NCBI RefSeq assembly: GCF_049675895.1
Contig: NZ_CP183834.1
Location: 2,294,001-2,358,000 of the forward strand
Direction of reading: 5' to 3'
Source: Ampullimonas aquatilis
GTDB lineage: Bacteria; Pseudomonadota; Gammaproteobacteria; Burkholderiales; Burkholderiaceae_D
DNA: 64,000 nucleotides
Both the position numbers and the translations under genes were made by a program. Below, piece after piece: positions 53,172-62,033 of the stretch. The notes under the pieces were generated by a model. That model saw only the letters and a list, made by a program, of their open reading frames with translations. It was not told the origin of the DNA and made no database searches. The first letter of the stretch is position 1, and each line of letters starts with the position of its first letter.

Positions 53172-54086
53172 TCAAGCTAATTACTCAATAGAAAACTTAC
53201 CAGAACCACACAACACTCCTTTTCAAAAAAGACAAGCCACATTTTCAATACAGACTATTCAGTTCTATGGTATTTCATGAAATCGTTACCTCATTCGATT
53301 TATATGAAAACATACATTGCCTATATTCATTGCCTCAACTCAGATAGCCCCTTTTTAAGGCTGTACTACCATAATAAACATAGTCAAACACATCTGAAGT
53401 AAAACAATGTGGCGCGTAAACACTCAGTTTTTTAAAGATTACTCCACCACAACCAAGTTCAACTCCCCTATCTGTCCTTGACGGCTGCCCTTTCTTTTAG
53501 ACTGATTAAGTTTTTCCATTAACCCTTAAGTACTTTCGCCATTTAGAAAAGCCGCCGTTATAAGAAGGCAGCTTTTCTGGGCCATTTGGATAAGCCCCTT
53601 CCCATTAAAGAAATGATATATGGCCCAAACCAGGGGCCATTTAGACCAAAAAAACACCATAAAAATTAGTAACCAACACCGTTTTAAATTGTAGGATATG
53701 CTTTATCGTTCACTCCGGTAAAAGATATAGACACCATCTCCAGAATCACCAAAATCTTCAACTACATGCATAGCTCTGTGTAGATTTTTTCACTAACTTT
53801 TATTTGAATAATGGTGGAGAAATATCGCCATTGACGTGTCCTCACATGATCCCATATTGAATGGAAGTGACATCTGTCAATCTGGGGAATTACATATTCT
53901 CATCAATCCTGCCACTCAAACATCAACAGGTTGCCTAAACCTGCGTAGTTAAAGGGATTGGGCCTGATCAACATGGGGGCACTACCGTCGCTTTTACCGT
54001 CAAGGCCGCACACCTTTTGCTGGCACCTGGCCGAGTTTAAGGATGTTTCCCCAATTGCTCTTCTTTTCAAAAGCGCTGTATCGCTT
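53172..54086. other. Gene-free region of the island with hairpins
   Basis: About 0.9 kb without a supported gene. Hairpins: AGAAAAGCCGCC / GGCAGCTTTTCT at 53545-53578 (one mismatch) and TGGCCC / GGGCCA near 53622-53642. From about 53940 the base composition rises in G+C, suggesting that the toxin-antitoxin relics came from a different source than the AT-rich part. Confidence 0.5.
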
Positions 54087-54350
54087 CTAACGCTTTTCGT
54101 TCAACGTCGTGCATTCGTGTAAAGCATGGGGTTCGGGCACGGGCCGGAAGCTTGAGGAATGCTGTTCAACATCTCGTCGAGCGGCCCAGCCAGGCCTGAA
54201 GATCCCTTCAGGAGTGACATTGACCACGCCAGCAAGACGTTCTAGAGTTTCACCTTCAGGGGCCTGATTACCCGACCGCCATTTGCTGACAGTTGCGGGA
54301 GACACGCCGACCAGCGAGGCAAGTTGCGCCTGGCTCAAACGCCGCGTAGC
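54087..54350 (-). pseudogene. Truncated XRE-family helix-turn-helix gene
   Basis: LSQAQLASLVGVSPATVSKWRSG, then QAPEGETLERLAGVVNVTPE, form an almost complete XRE helix-turn-helix. The frame has no ATG before it (only TTG at 54338) and is stopped further upstream; after VTPE the sequence no longer resembles the family. Both ends therefore look broken. It abuts the tacA fragment on the other strand. Confidence 0.55.
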
Positions 54351-54493
54351 GTGCCATTGAACAAGCCGAAGTTATCCGGCTCTCACTGGCCGATCAGGAG
54401 TACTTTGCACAAGCGCTGATGTCACCACCTCAATCGGCACCGACACTAGAACGGGCCTTCGCCCGCCACCGCAAGCTCCTGCGCGCTAAATAA
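54350..54493 (+). pseudogene. C-terminal fragment of a TacA-like (DUF1778) antitoxin
   Basis: In-frame residues EVIRLSLADQEYFAQALMSP and the tail PTLERAFARHRKLLRAK fit the C-terminal toxin-neutralising part of DUF1778 antitoxins. A stop at 54347 lies just before it and the ribbon-helix-helix half is missing. It is directly followed by toxin sequence, the usual order. Confidence 0.65.
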
Positions 54494-55002
54494 GCGACGC
54501 AACAACGTTCCAACTTGTACCACTTGATGCCGCCCTTGATCGCGCCACATTCAACAGCGATTCGGAGCCTCTGAACCGCTATCTGCGCGAGCAAGTCACA
54601 CAAGACATGCCACCGCGTGACCCCCTGTTTTGTGACCGTGGCGGATGGGCAGCGCATCGCTGGCTACTATACCTTGGCTTTGGCAAGCCTGCTGCTGGCC
54701 GATCTTCTGGTCAGTACCGGCAAGAAGCTGCCGCGCTACCCAACCGTACCTGCTGTTCGCATGGGTCGCTTGGTGGTCGATCAGGCATTCAAGGGACAAA
54801 AGGTCTAGGCGATGCGTTGCTGGCCGATGCGCTCGACCGTGCCATCCGTTCGGAAATTGCTGCTTTTGCGCTGAAGGTGGATGCCAAGGACAAAGCAGCA
54901 GCAACTTTCTATCTGCATCATGGCTTTACCGCTTTGCCAGATTTGCCGCGTATCCTGTTCCTGCCGCTGACAACCGTCCAATCCTTAAAAAACAAGTCTT
55001 GA
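54493..55002 (+). pseudogene. TacT-like GNAT toxin with two frameshifts
   Basis: Starts FQLVPLDAALDRATFNSDSE and NRYLREQVTQD, then a 1-nt shift at about 54607-54617 moves the GNAT core to another frame (FVTVADGQRIAGYYTLALAS, then PTVPAVRMGRLVVDQAFKGQ), and a 2-nt shift (extra AA) near 54796-54802 restores the first frame for GLGDALLADALDRA and AAATFYLHHGFTALPD. No start codon remains at the antitoxin junction. The toxin is inactive as written. Confidence 0.75.
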
Positions 55003-55151
55003 CAGCTCATCTGCAAAATTCATTTATTATATTTCTCTTAATTAACCAATCTTTGTAGACCTTCTTGCGAACACTTGCGTTAATAGCGGTGGGGAGTTAT
55101 CTCCAAACCTGAATAAACAACAGAGTGATTGAATTTCACAGGAGGAAGTAC

Positions 55152-55646
55152 ATGAATAAGACTTTGAACGCGGTACTGTTGACGACCGGCTTATTATTGT
55201 CGGCATTTAGTCAGGCACAAACGCCTGCGGCAACAGTGACTGGTACGTGTAAAGATGGGAGTACATTTTCAGCAGCCTCAACACGTGGTGCATGTAAAGG
55301 CCACGGCGGGATTCAAAAAGGTGATGCGCCAGCTGCTAAAGAAACAACTACAGCACCAGCAACGCCCCCGGCTAAAGTTGCAGCGCCAGTAGCCGCACCT
55401 GCAACCCCAGCAGTGGCACCTGCACAGCCAGTTAAATCAACTGCAGTGGCAACACCTGTAGCAAAGGCGCCGACAACCGCAGCACCCGGTGGTGGCGCTG
55501 GTCAGGTATGGGCAAATAGTTCCACCAAGGTTTACCATTGCCAAGATGACCGCTATTACGGCAAAACTAAAGAAGGTGAATATATGAGTATTGCGGCTGC
55601 CAAAGAGAAGGGATTTCACCCTTCACATGGTAAAGAGTGCAAATAA
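55152..55646 (+). CDS. DUF3761-containing secreted protein
   Basis: A protein of 164 residues with a signal peptide (about 1-23, ending AFSQAQ). A short CKDG-x-CKGHGG motif (about 32-55) is followed by an Ala/Pro/Thr-rich linker (55-118) and a C-terminal domain with VYHCQDDRYYGKTKEGEYMS and a final Cys. AGGAGGAAG precedes ATG 55152 and a strong terminator follows. Function unknown; periplasmic or surface location expected. Confidence 0.8.
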   Translation: MNKTLNAVLLTTGLLLSAFSQAQTPAATVTGTCKDGSTFSAASTRGACKGHGGIQKGDAPAAKETTTAPATPPAKVAAPVAAPATPAVAPAQPVKSTAVATPVAKAPTTAAPGGGAGQVWANSSTKVYHCQDDRYYGKTKEGEYMSIAAAKEKGFHPSHGKECK

Positions 55647-55670
55647 TCAGATTTGGTATGTCTGATTGAA

Positions 55671-55696
55671 AAACCCGCTTTTTGGCGGGTTTTTTG
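55671..55696 (+). terminator. Rho-independent terminator
   Basis: AACCCGC pairs with GCGGGTT across a TTTTTG loop and is followed by a T tract, 25 bp after the DUF3761 stop. Confidence 0.9.
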
Positions 55697-55720
55697 TTTT
55701 CATGAGTAGGTTTAAATAGT

Positions 55721-56056
55721 TTAACTATTTTGCGACAGATGATCTTTCATCTTGACCATGGCAATGGTTAATGCGGCTCCTCCAAGTGTTTTGAGCAATC
55801 CCGCATGTTGTGCATAAAACTGACCCAGTTCGCCCGCAATTCCTGGATTTTGTTGATGTGCCTCATTGATGACATCTTGTACTTGTTGGGGGGACAGTTG
55901 GGATGCTTGGGCTGGTGTGATTTGAGTCGTGTCAGGTGTGATAACTTTTGCTAATACGCCGCCAGCCAGTCCTGATAGCACTGCAGGGCCTAAACTGGTG
56001 AGCAATTGATTGAGCATCCCCGCTTGTTGACTTCCCTCGTTGACTAGATCTGACAC
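55721..56056 (-). CDS. Uncharacterised small protein, YidB/DUF937-like in style
   Basis: A protein of 111 residues with two hydrophobic, Gly/Ala-rich helices (about 15-42 and 90-103) around a Gln-rich middle (QASQLSPQQVQDVINEAHQQ), then ELGQFYAQHAGLLKTLGG. No signal peptide is obvious. I recall similar small proteins in Burkholderiales without an assigned role. The frame and composition look genuine; function unknown. Confidence 0.6.
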   Translation of the reverse strand: MSDLVNEGSQQAGMLNQLLTSLGPAVLSGLAGGVLAKVITPDTTQITPAQASQLSPQQVQDVINEAHQQNPGIAGELGQFYAQHAGLLKTLGGAALTIAMVKMKDHLSQNS

Positions 56057-56281
56057 AACACGGATCTCATTGATCTAAACGCCAATCTAGCCCCAAACAT
56101 CCCGTCAATTCCAAAGACAGCTCCCGCCAAAACGGCATTAGACTGCATAGGCAGATCAGACAAACGCAGATTCAAATACGCCGAAATAATTGAACTGTCG
56201 TAATAGCCTGATCTGTTCACTGATTGATCACACATTAATCAGCGCTGTACTCCATTCCTCTATTGCCAGCCTGCTGATCCT

Positions 56282-56998
56282 ATGACTGAATATGCTTTAA
56301 ATTTTCGTGATATTTTTAAACACTACGAAAAAAAACCTGTGTTGCGAGGAATCAATCTCGGCGTACGGACAGGCGAGTGCTTTGGTTTGATTGGTATGAA
56401 TGGCGCCGGAAAAACTACGCTGATTAAATGCCTGCTGGATTTTTCCGCACCCGATAGTGGCACGATTGATATTCTCAATCTGAGCCATCGCCTGACGCCA
56501 GCACGTAAACCTTTGGCATATTTGCCAGAACGCTTCATGCCACCGCACTATCTGACTGGCCTAGACTTCATTAAGTATACCTTGCAATTACAGGCCATTG
56601 AATATGATCCGCAAGCTACGACCCATCAATTGGCGGCACTCGATTTTGATCCTGCCGCCCTGAACAAACCGGTCCGGGTCTATTCAAAGGGAATGACCCA
56701 GAAACTGGGATTGATTGCCTGTCTGCTAGCTGGCAAACAGCTGTTTGTACTGGATGAACCAATGAGCGGACTGGATCCCAAGGCACGGGTATTACTCAAA
56801 CAATGTCTACGCGACTTGCACGCAGCTGGGGCAACCCTATTTTTCAGTACACATGCACTCACTGATGTGCTGGAGATTTGTGATCGCATGGCCATTCTTC
56901 ACGAGGGTCAGGTCAAATTCGTTGGCTCACCAGCACAATGTTGTCAACAATATGCTTCAGATACGCTGGAACAGGCTTATCTCCAGTGCATCATGTAA
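56282..56998 (+). CDS. ABC transporter ATP-binding protein (orphan)
   Basis: ATPase of 238 residues: Walker A GMNGAGKTTL near 38, signature VYSKGMTQKLGL near 133 (SKGMTQ in place of LSGGQ, as in exporter ATPases of the CcmA/NosF type), Walker B LFVLDEPMSGLDP near 154, and H-loop STHAL near 193. No permease gene is next to it; the following genes are for a pilus. The permease may lie outside the window. Confidence 0.88.
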   Translation: MTEYALNFRDIFKHYEKKPVLRGINLGVRTGECFGLIGMNGAGKTTLIKCLLDFSAPDSGTIDILNLSHRLTPARKPLAYLPERFMPPHYLTGLDFIKYTLQLQAIEYDPQATTHQLAALDFDPAALNKPVRVYSKGMTQKLGLIACLLAGKQLFVLDEPMSGLDPKARVLLKQCLRDLHAAGATLFFSTHALTDVLEICDRMAILHEGQVKFVGSPAQCCQQYASDTLEQAYLQCIM

Positions 56999-57074
56999 GG
57001 TGCCTAAAAATGAAGCGACGTACTCTATCCTTTGCCGACCCTTTTCATCCAGATATCCGACTCAGGTGACTACC

Positions 57075-58454
57075 ATGTACCTTACGCATTTTGGTTTGCA
57101 TCAGGCACCTTTCAAAATTACCCCCAACCCTGATTTTTTCTATTCGGGCAGCCATCGTGGTGCCACGCTTGAGGCGTTGGCTTATGCGGTCAGCCAAGGT
57201 GATGGCATCATCAAGGTAACTGGTGAAGTGGGTACTGGCAAAACCATGTTGTGTCGTATGCTGCATGATCAGCTGGCCAGTCATATTGAAGTGATCTATC
57301 TGATCAATCCCAGTCTGAATCCGGAACAGGTCATTTATGCGATCGCGCACGAACTGACACTGGATACTCGGACATTGCGTTTTGATGAGGTCATGCGCCT
57401 GCTGCATACTGCCTTGATCAATCGACATAGTGCAGGTAGGCAGGTGGTATTACTGGTTGAGGAAGCTCAGGCCATGCCATTGGCAACCCTTGAAGCCATT
57501 CGCCTGCTGTCCAATCTGGAAACGGCTGAGCATAAACTGCTGCAGATTGTCCTGTTTGCACAACCCGAATTGAATACACATCTTGATCTGCCGGTCATGC
57601 GTCAGCTCAAGGAGCGGATTGCCCACAGTTTCACCCTGCCACCCATGGAAAAAAAGGCTATTCCCGCCTATCTGGCATTTCGTCTGCATGTGGCTGGTCA
57701 TACGGGTGATACCTTGTTCAGTCCTGATGCCATACGATTGTTATATCGGCTATCGAGGGGTGTCGTCAGACGTCTCAACTTGCTCGCTGACAAAGCGTTG
57801 CTGGCTGCCTTTGCAGAAAATGCATCTCAAGTGCAGGTCCATCATATTCGTGCTGCCGGACAGGACAGTGAATTTATATATAACCCGATACAGCAGGCAA
57901 AACGTAATCGGCGTATTGGTCTGGGGGCAATGCTGTCATGCCTGATCACCATGGCTGTATGGCCACTCTGGTCTTATTCCGGAAAAATGGATGAGGCTAT
58001 GGTCAATCGGGATAACTTGGCGTTTGCCAATGCTGCATCAAATACTGAATCCGGCCAGCCTGCCAGTATCACAACACTGAATTTGGTACAGCCATCGGGC
58101 TCACTCATCACACAGCGATTGAGTGTCAGCCAACGCTGGTTAGCAACTGCCGAGCCGACACATTTCACCATTCAGATCATGGTCACTGCGATGGCAAATC
58201 GTTCACAGCTTGAACAGTTTTTAAATCAGAGTCGCAGCGAAATCGTATTTGAGCAGCTGCATCTCTATCCAACCCAGTACGTCAATACCCCTCAGCTAGG
58301 TGTGCTCTATGGTATTTATGCCTCTGCCGACGAGGCCCAATCTGCGTTAAACAAACTCTCCAGGCAACACCATGTTCATCCAGTCCTCAGAACCATCAAA
58401 AATCTAAACGAAGAAATAACCCGTTTACATCGTACTAATCCCTGGACGCTATAA
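57075..58454 (+). CDS. mshM: MshM/ExeA-like AAA ATPase with membrane segment and SPOR-like end
   Basis: A protein of 459 residues starting MYLTHFGLHQAPFKITPNPDF, the ExeA/MshM signature. AAA part (about 1-275) with Walker A TGEVGTGKTMLC near 46, Walker B VVLLVEEAQAM near 123 and a sensor region with LKERIAHSF. A membrane helix (about 283-303) leads to a periplasmic part ending in a SPOR-like fold (about 363-440, HFTIQIMVTAMANRSQLEQF). Start 57075 is the family start. In MSHA-type systems it is thought to help assemble the secretin through peptidoglycan. Confidence 0.82.
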   Translation: MYLTHFGLHQAPFKITPNPDFFYSGSHRGATLEALAYAVSQGDGIIKVTGEVGTGKTMLCRMLHDQLASHIEVIYLINPSLNPEQVIYAIAHELTLDTRTLRFDEVMRLLHTALINRHSAGRQVVLLVEEAQAMPLATLEAIRLLSNLETAEHKLLQIVLFAQPELNTHLDLPVMRQLKERIAHSFTLPPMEKKAIPAYLAFRLHVAGHTGDTLFSPDAIRLLYRLSRGVVRRLNLLADKALLAAFAENASQVQVHHIRAAGQDSEFIYNPIQQAKRNRRIGLGAMLSCLITMAVWPLWSYSGKMDEAMVNRDNLAFANAASNTESGQPASITTLNLVQPSGSLITQRLSVSQRWLATAEPTHFTIQIMVTAMANRSQLEQFLNQSRSEIVFEQLHLYPTQYVNTPQLGVLYGIYASADEAQSALNKLSRQHHVHPVLRTIKNLNEEITRLHRTNPWTL

Positions 58455-58613
58455 ATTCAATGGCAGGTTAAATAGCGTCAGTTCCGCTGATTCATCAATA
58501 CCGCAGTCTACTTGCCGTTGCTCATTTAGGCAGTAGTGCTGTTTGATCGCAGCTTGGTGCGAGGGGCATGACTGATCAATATCAGTCAATTATCCACACA
58601 TTCGAAAAATATC

Positions 58614-60428
58614 ATGGTTAAACACGCTCACATCTTATTCTTTCTGACCCTACTGTCGGCTTGTGCAGCGCCATCCATACCACCTTCTGTAAACCATATC
58701 ACTGACACGCCCCGGCCAGTCGGCAATATCCCAGAAACGATCCAGCAAAGCACTCTGCCACGACCGCCCAAGCCCACTCCTAAAATCGAAACATACAGCG
58801 TTTCTGTTTACAACGTTACCGTACAGTCATTATTATTTGCCATTGCACGTGATGCAAAAATCAATATTGATGTCCATACCAATATTGAAGGCAATGTGAC
58901 ACTCAATGCACTGAATCAGACCCTGCCACAGTTGCTTGCGCGTATCGCCAAACAGGTGGATATCCGCTACCAGCTGGATGGCAATAACCTGACGGTGATG
59001 CCCGACACACCTTATTTGCGAAACTACAAAGTTGATTACGTCAATATTGCGCGCAATACATCAAGTAGCGTCAATATTGCCACACAGATATCAACTACCG
59101 GCGCCAGTGCTGCGGGCAGTTCTGCCAGCAGTAATAATTCAACGACCCTGGTAGCCAATACGTCCAATAATCATTTTTGGGAAACCCTGGTAGAAAATAT
59201 CAAAGATACGCTGCGGGAAACTGACAAGATACTTCCCGATACCAGTACCAGCAATAATGAACCAGTCAATAATTCGAATTTGGCGACCAGCCCGACCAGT
59301 GCCAACGCCCGAAGTGTCAACACCAATAGCACCGCAAATACCAGCAGCAGTTCCGCCAACCCGGTCAGTAGCAATAACGAACGCAGCACTACACGCAGTG
59401 TTTATCGTGAAGCAGCATCTGTCATCGTCAATGCTGAAACCGGCCTGATTGCGGTCCGCGCAACCAGCCGTCAACACGAAAAAGTACAGACTTTTCTTGA
59501 TCTGGTGCAATCCAGCGCCAAGCGCCAGGTACTCATAGAAGCCACGATTATTGAAGTACAGCTTGGTGATCAATATCAGCAAGGTATTAATTGGTCCAGT
59601 TTACGCAGTGGTACAACTGGCTTCAATGTCACACAAGGACAGGTTGGTACAACCGGCTTACCTTCCGGCATCAATCCTGGCAGCAGTGCGGGTCTGCTGG
59701 TATTGGGTTATGCCAATCCGACTTCCCAGATTGGCAATATTTCATCCACGATCCAATTATTGGAGTCATTTGGCAAGGTCAAGGTTTTGTCCAGCCCAAA
59801 GATCAGTGTACTGAATAATCAGACTGCTCTCCTGAAAGTGGTCGACAATCGCGTTTATTTTACGATTACCGCTACCACCACACCGGCAACCACGACAAGC
59901 GCGGCCATCTCAACCTATACATCGGAATTGCATACTGTACCAGTCGGGTTTGTCATGACGGTTACACCACAGATCGCCGAGTCAGATGAGGTCACACTGA
60001 ATGTGCGTCCAACCATTTCAAGGATCATTTCGTTTGTTCAGGATCCCAATCCGGCACTGGCCAATGCCAATACACCCGTAGTGAGCAGTGTGCCAGTGAT
60101 TCAGACTCGGGAAATGGAATCAATTCTCAAAATCAACAGCGGTCAGGTGGCGGTCATGGGTGGGCTGATGCAGGACTCCGTCAATAACAATAAGGATAGC
60201 GTTCCTGGCGCAAACAGACTGCCAGTGGTTGGTGAATTGTTTAACTATCGCAATGAAGCGGCCAGCAAAACCGAACTGGTCATTTTTCTTCGCCCGGTCG
60301 TGGTCAAGGATGCCAGCATCAATGGTGACTACAAAGCGTATCGTCACCTTCTACCAGACCAAAATGGATTAAATACATTACCCTATGGTGAACCGGAAGC
60401 GTTCAAGAATCGGGACAATCGATCATGA
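58614..60428 (+). CDS. mshL: MSHA-type pilus secretin lipoprotein MshL
   Basis: Outer-membrane secretin of 604 residues. Lipoprotein signal with LLSAC near 17, STN-type domain (about 60-125), then a Ser/Asn/Thr-rich insert (about 150-262) and an N-domain (TRSVYREAASVIVNAETGLIAVRAT). The secretin core (about 300-580) has QVLIEATIIEVQLGDQYQQGINW and VPVGFVMTVTPQI. It forms the outer-membrane pore for the pilus. Overlaps mshN by ATGA. Confidence 0.9.
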   Translation: MVKHAHILFFLTLLSACAAPSIPPSVNHITDTPRPVGNIPETIQQSTLPRPPKPTPKIETYSVSVYNVTVQSLLFAIARDAKINIDVHTNIEGNVTLNALNQTLPQLLARIAKQVDIRYQLDGNNLTVMPDTPYLRNYKVDYVNIARNTSSSVNIATQISTTGASAAGSSASSNNSTTLVANTSNNHFWETLVENIKDTLRETDKILPDTSTSNNEPVNNSNLATSPTSANARSVNTNSTANTSSSSANPVSSNNERSTTRSVYREAASVIVNAETGLIAVRATSRQHEKVQTFLDLVQSSAKRQVLIEATIIEVQLGDQYQQGINWSSLRSGTTGFNVTQGQVGTTGLPSGINPGSSAGLLVLGYANPTSQIGNISSTIQLLESFGKVKVLSSPKISVLNNQTALLKVVDNRVYFTITATTTPATTTSAAISTYTSELHTVPVGFVMTVTPQIAESDEVTLNVRPTISRIISFVQDPNPALANANTPVVSSVPVIQTREMESILKINSGQVAVMGGLMQDSVNNNKDSVPGANRLPVVGELFNYRNEAASKTELVIFLRPVVVKDASINGDYKAYRHLLPDQNGLNTLPYGEPEAFKNRDNRS

Positions 60429-61960
60429 GTCTTCTGATGGAAGCGCTGAAAAAGGCAGCACAAAATAAGCAGGATGGGCCTCTGATGCAGGTACAAGACA
60501 ATCCTGCTGCAACAGTCACCAACAACTTGTCACCACTATCACTGCTGCCGACGGCAGCCGTGCTGGTACTTGAACCAATGCCCCCGGTCAGTCGTCCTGA
60601 ACCCGTCATCAACCTGGTTGAAAGTGATCAACCTTTGTTCACACCGGATCAGGTTATGCCATTGAGGGTTGAGCCACTAGAAAAATTAAAAAGCGTCATG
60701 GCACTTGATGAAGAGCCCATCGTTCCGACTCTGGACACGATGTGTCATGAGCCACCAATGGTGCCTATGACAAACTCATCCAGTATGCCAACAACAATGA
60801 CGTCCACAATGGCACCGGGGGTCGAAACCGTAACACCAGATAATAACGCCAGCACGGTATCGAACAAAGCTACTGTCAATGCAATGGCACGTCAGACTGA
60901 AGAACACACGACATCATCACCCCGATCAGCGGTAAAAACAGCCCGACAGCATGCGGGCAATGAGTCAAGCAAAACCATGATTGCACCACAGCTCGGATTA
61001 ATCATGGGGCTGCTGTTGCTGGTTATCATCGGCTTTTCCGGCTTTGGTTACTATTTCTGGAAAGCGGATAACACAACTGGCATGGCACTCACGCCACCGC
61101 GCTTATCAGATCAGCCCGCAATCATCCCAGCGGAACAGGACTCTCATGTTGCAGCGCCTCTTCGGGACTCATCTCCCGGTGAATCTCAGACATCCGCATA
61201 TCGTCCACAATCGGGGGCTGACCTGCCTGTAGCATCAGCTTATACCAGCACTGCGGTCACGCCTGACACGCATGCGGCTGTGTTATCTGTCAATGACGCA
61301 CGACTGTCTACACAAAGTAATGGCATATCGGCACAACAGGAAAGCAGGTCGATTCAGATTCATCAATCAGCACCACTTAATCAGGTCAATGCATCCGTGA
61401 TGCTGGCCTATAACGCCTTAATTGCTGGTGATCTTGAGCAAGCTCAAAAATACTATCAGCTGACGTTACGACAGGAGCCGGTTCAACGCGACGCCTTATT
61501 GGGTCTGGCCGCCATTGCCATCAAACAAAACCAGTCAGGTCTGGCCATAAGCTACTTTACAAAACTGCTGGAAGCCGATCCGACGGATGCCGATGCCCTT
61601 GCTGGCCTGGTCAATTTAAAGCGGGAGCATGATTCCGGGCAAAGCGAGGAACGACTTAAGGAGCTGCTGGCACAACACCCGCAATCCTCTGCTCTGCACT
61701 TTTCCCTTGGCAATATCTATGCACGCAAGCTCCGCTGGGCAGACGCGCAGCAAGCCTATTTTCAGGCATATAGTGCAGCACCGGATAATCCGGACTATGC
61801 CTTCAATTTGGCGATCACACTGGATCAGCTTGATCAGCCCCGACTTGCACTCGATTATTACCAGAAAGCCATCAGCCTGGCACAGCATCAACAAACCAAT
61901 TTTGATCTGAATGCTGCCACCAATCGCATCAAGGATTTACTGGCTGTCGGCAGCAATTAA
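60425..61960 (+). CDS. mshN: MshN-like TPR protein
   Basis: A protein of 511 residues starting MSLLMEALKKAAQNKQ, typical of MshN/GspB-like starts. A long Pro/Thr/Met-rich cytoplasmic part precedes a membrane helix (about 192-215); a linker and TPR repeats follow in the periplasm (about 320-510), e.g. YNALIAGDLEQAQKYYQLTL and HFSLGNIYARKLRWADAQQA. Supports secretin or platform assembly. Starts in ATGA with mshL; mshE follows after about 73 nt. Confidence 0.8.
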   Translation: MSLLMEALKKAAQNKQDGPLMQVQDNPAATVTNNLSPLSLLPTAAVLVLEPMPPVSRPEPVINLVESDQPLFTPDQVMPLRVEPLEKLKSVMALDEEPIVPTLDTMCHEPPMVPMTNSSSMPTTMTSTMAPGVETVTPDNNASTVSNKATVNAMARQTEEHTTSSPRSAVKTARQHAGNESSKTMIAPQLGLIMGLLLLVIIGFSGFGYYFWKADNTTGMALTPPRLSDQPAIIPAEQDSHVAAPLRDSSPGESQTSAYRPQSGADLPVASAYTSTAVTPDTHAAVLSVNDARLSTQSNGISAQQESRSIQIHQSAPLNQVNASVMLAYNALIAGDLEQAQKYYQLTLRQEPVQRDALLGLAAIAIKQNQSGLAISYFTKLLEADPTDADALAGLVNLKREHDSGQSEERLKELLAQHPQSSALHFSLGNIYARKLRWADAQQAYFQAYSAAPDNPDYAFNLAITLDQLDQPRLALDYYQKAISLAQHQQTNFDLNAATNRIKDLLAVGSN

Positions 61961-62033
61961 AACCAGATATTTAAAAAACCGTATGGCACATAACTTATCC
62001 ATAACAATAAGCAGATTGCTGGAGGCTTGATTC

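Larger units (their letters stand above)
49247..55100. mobile_element. Decayed integrative island at tRNA-Lys
   Basis: It begins with an integrase at the tRNA-Lys 3' end and continues with an excisionase-like gene, a second recombinase plus paralogue, about 2 kb of AT-rich DNA with almost no genes, and toxin-antitoxin relics. The right limit is approximate: the next intact host-like gene is at 55152. No transfer, replication or phage structural genes are present. Confidence 0.6.

Noticed and set aside
54607..55002. An apparently intact GNAT-like protein
   Set aside because: Its first 65 residues are nonsense compared with the GNAT family; the true core lies in another frame, so it is a frameshifted pseudogene.
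56044..56235. 63-codon - strand frame before the ABC ATPase
   Set aside because: Overlaps the start of a better supported gene and shows no domain or start signal.
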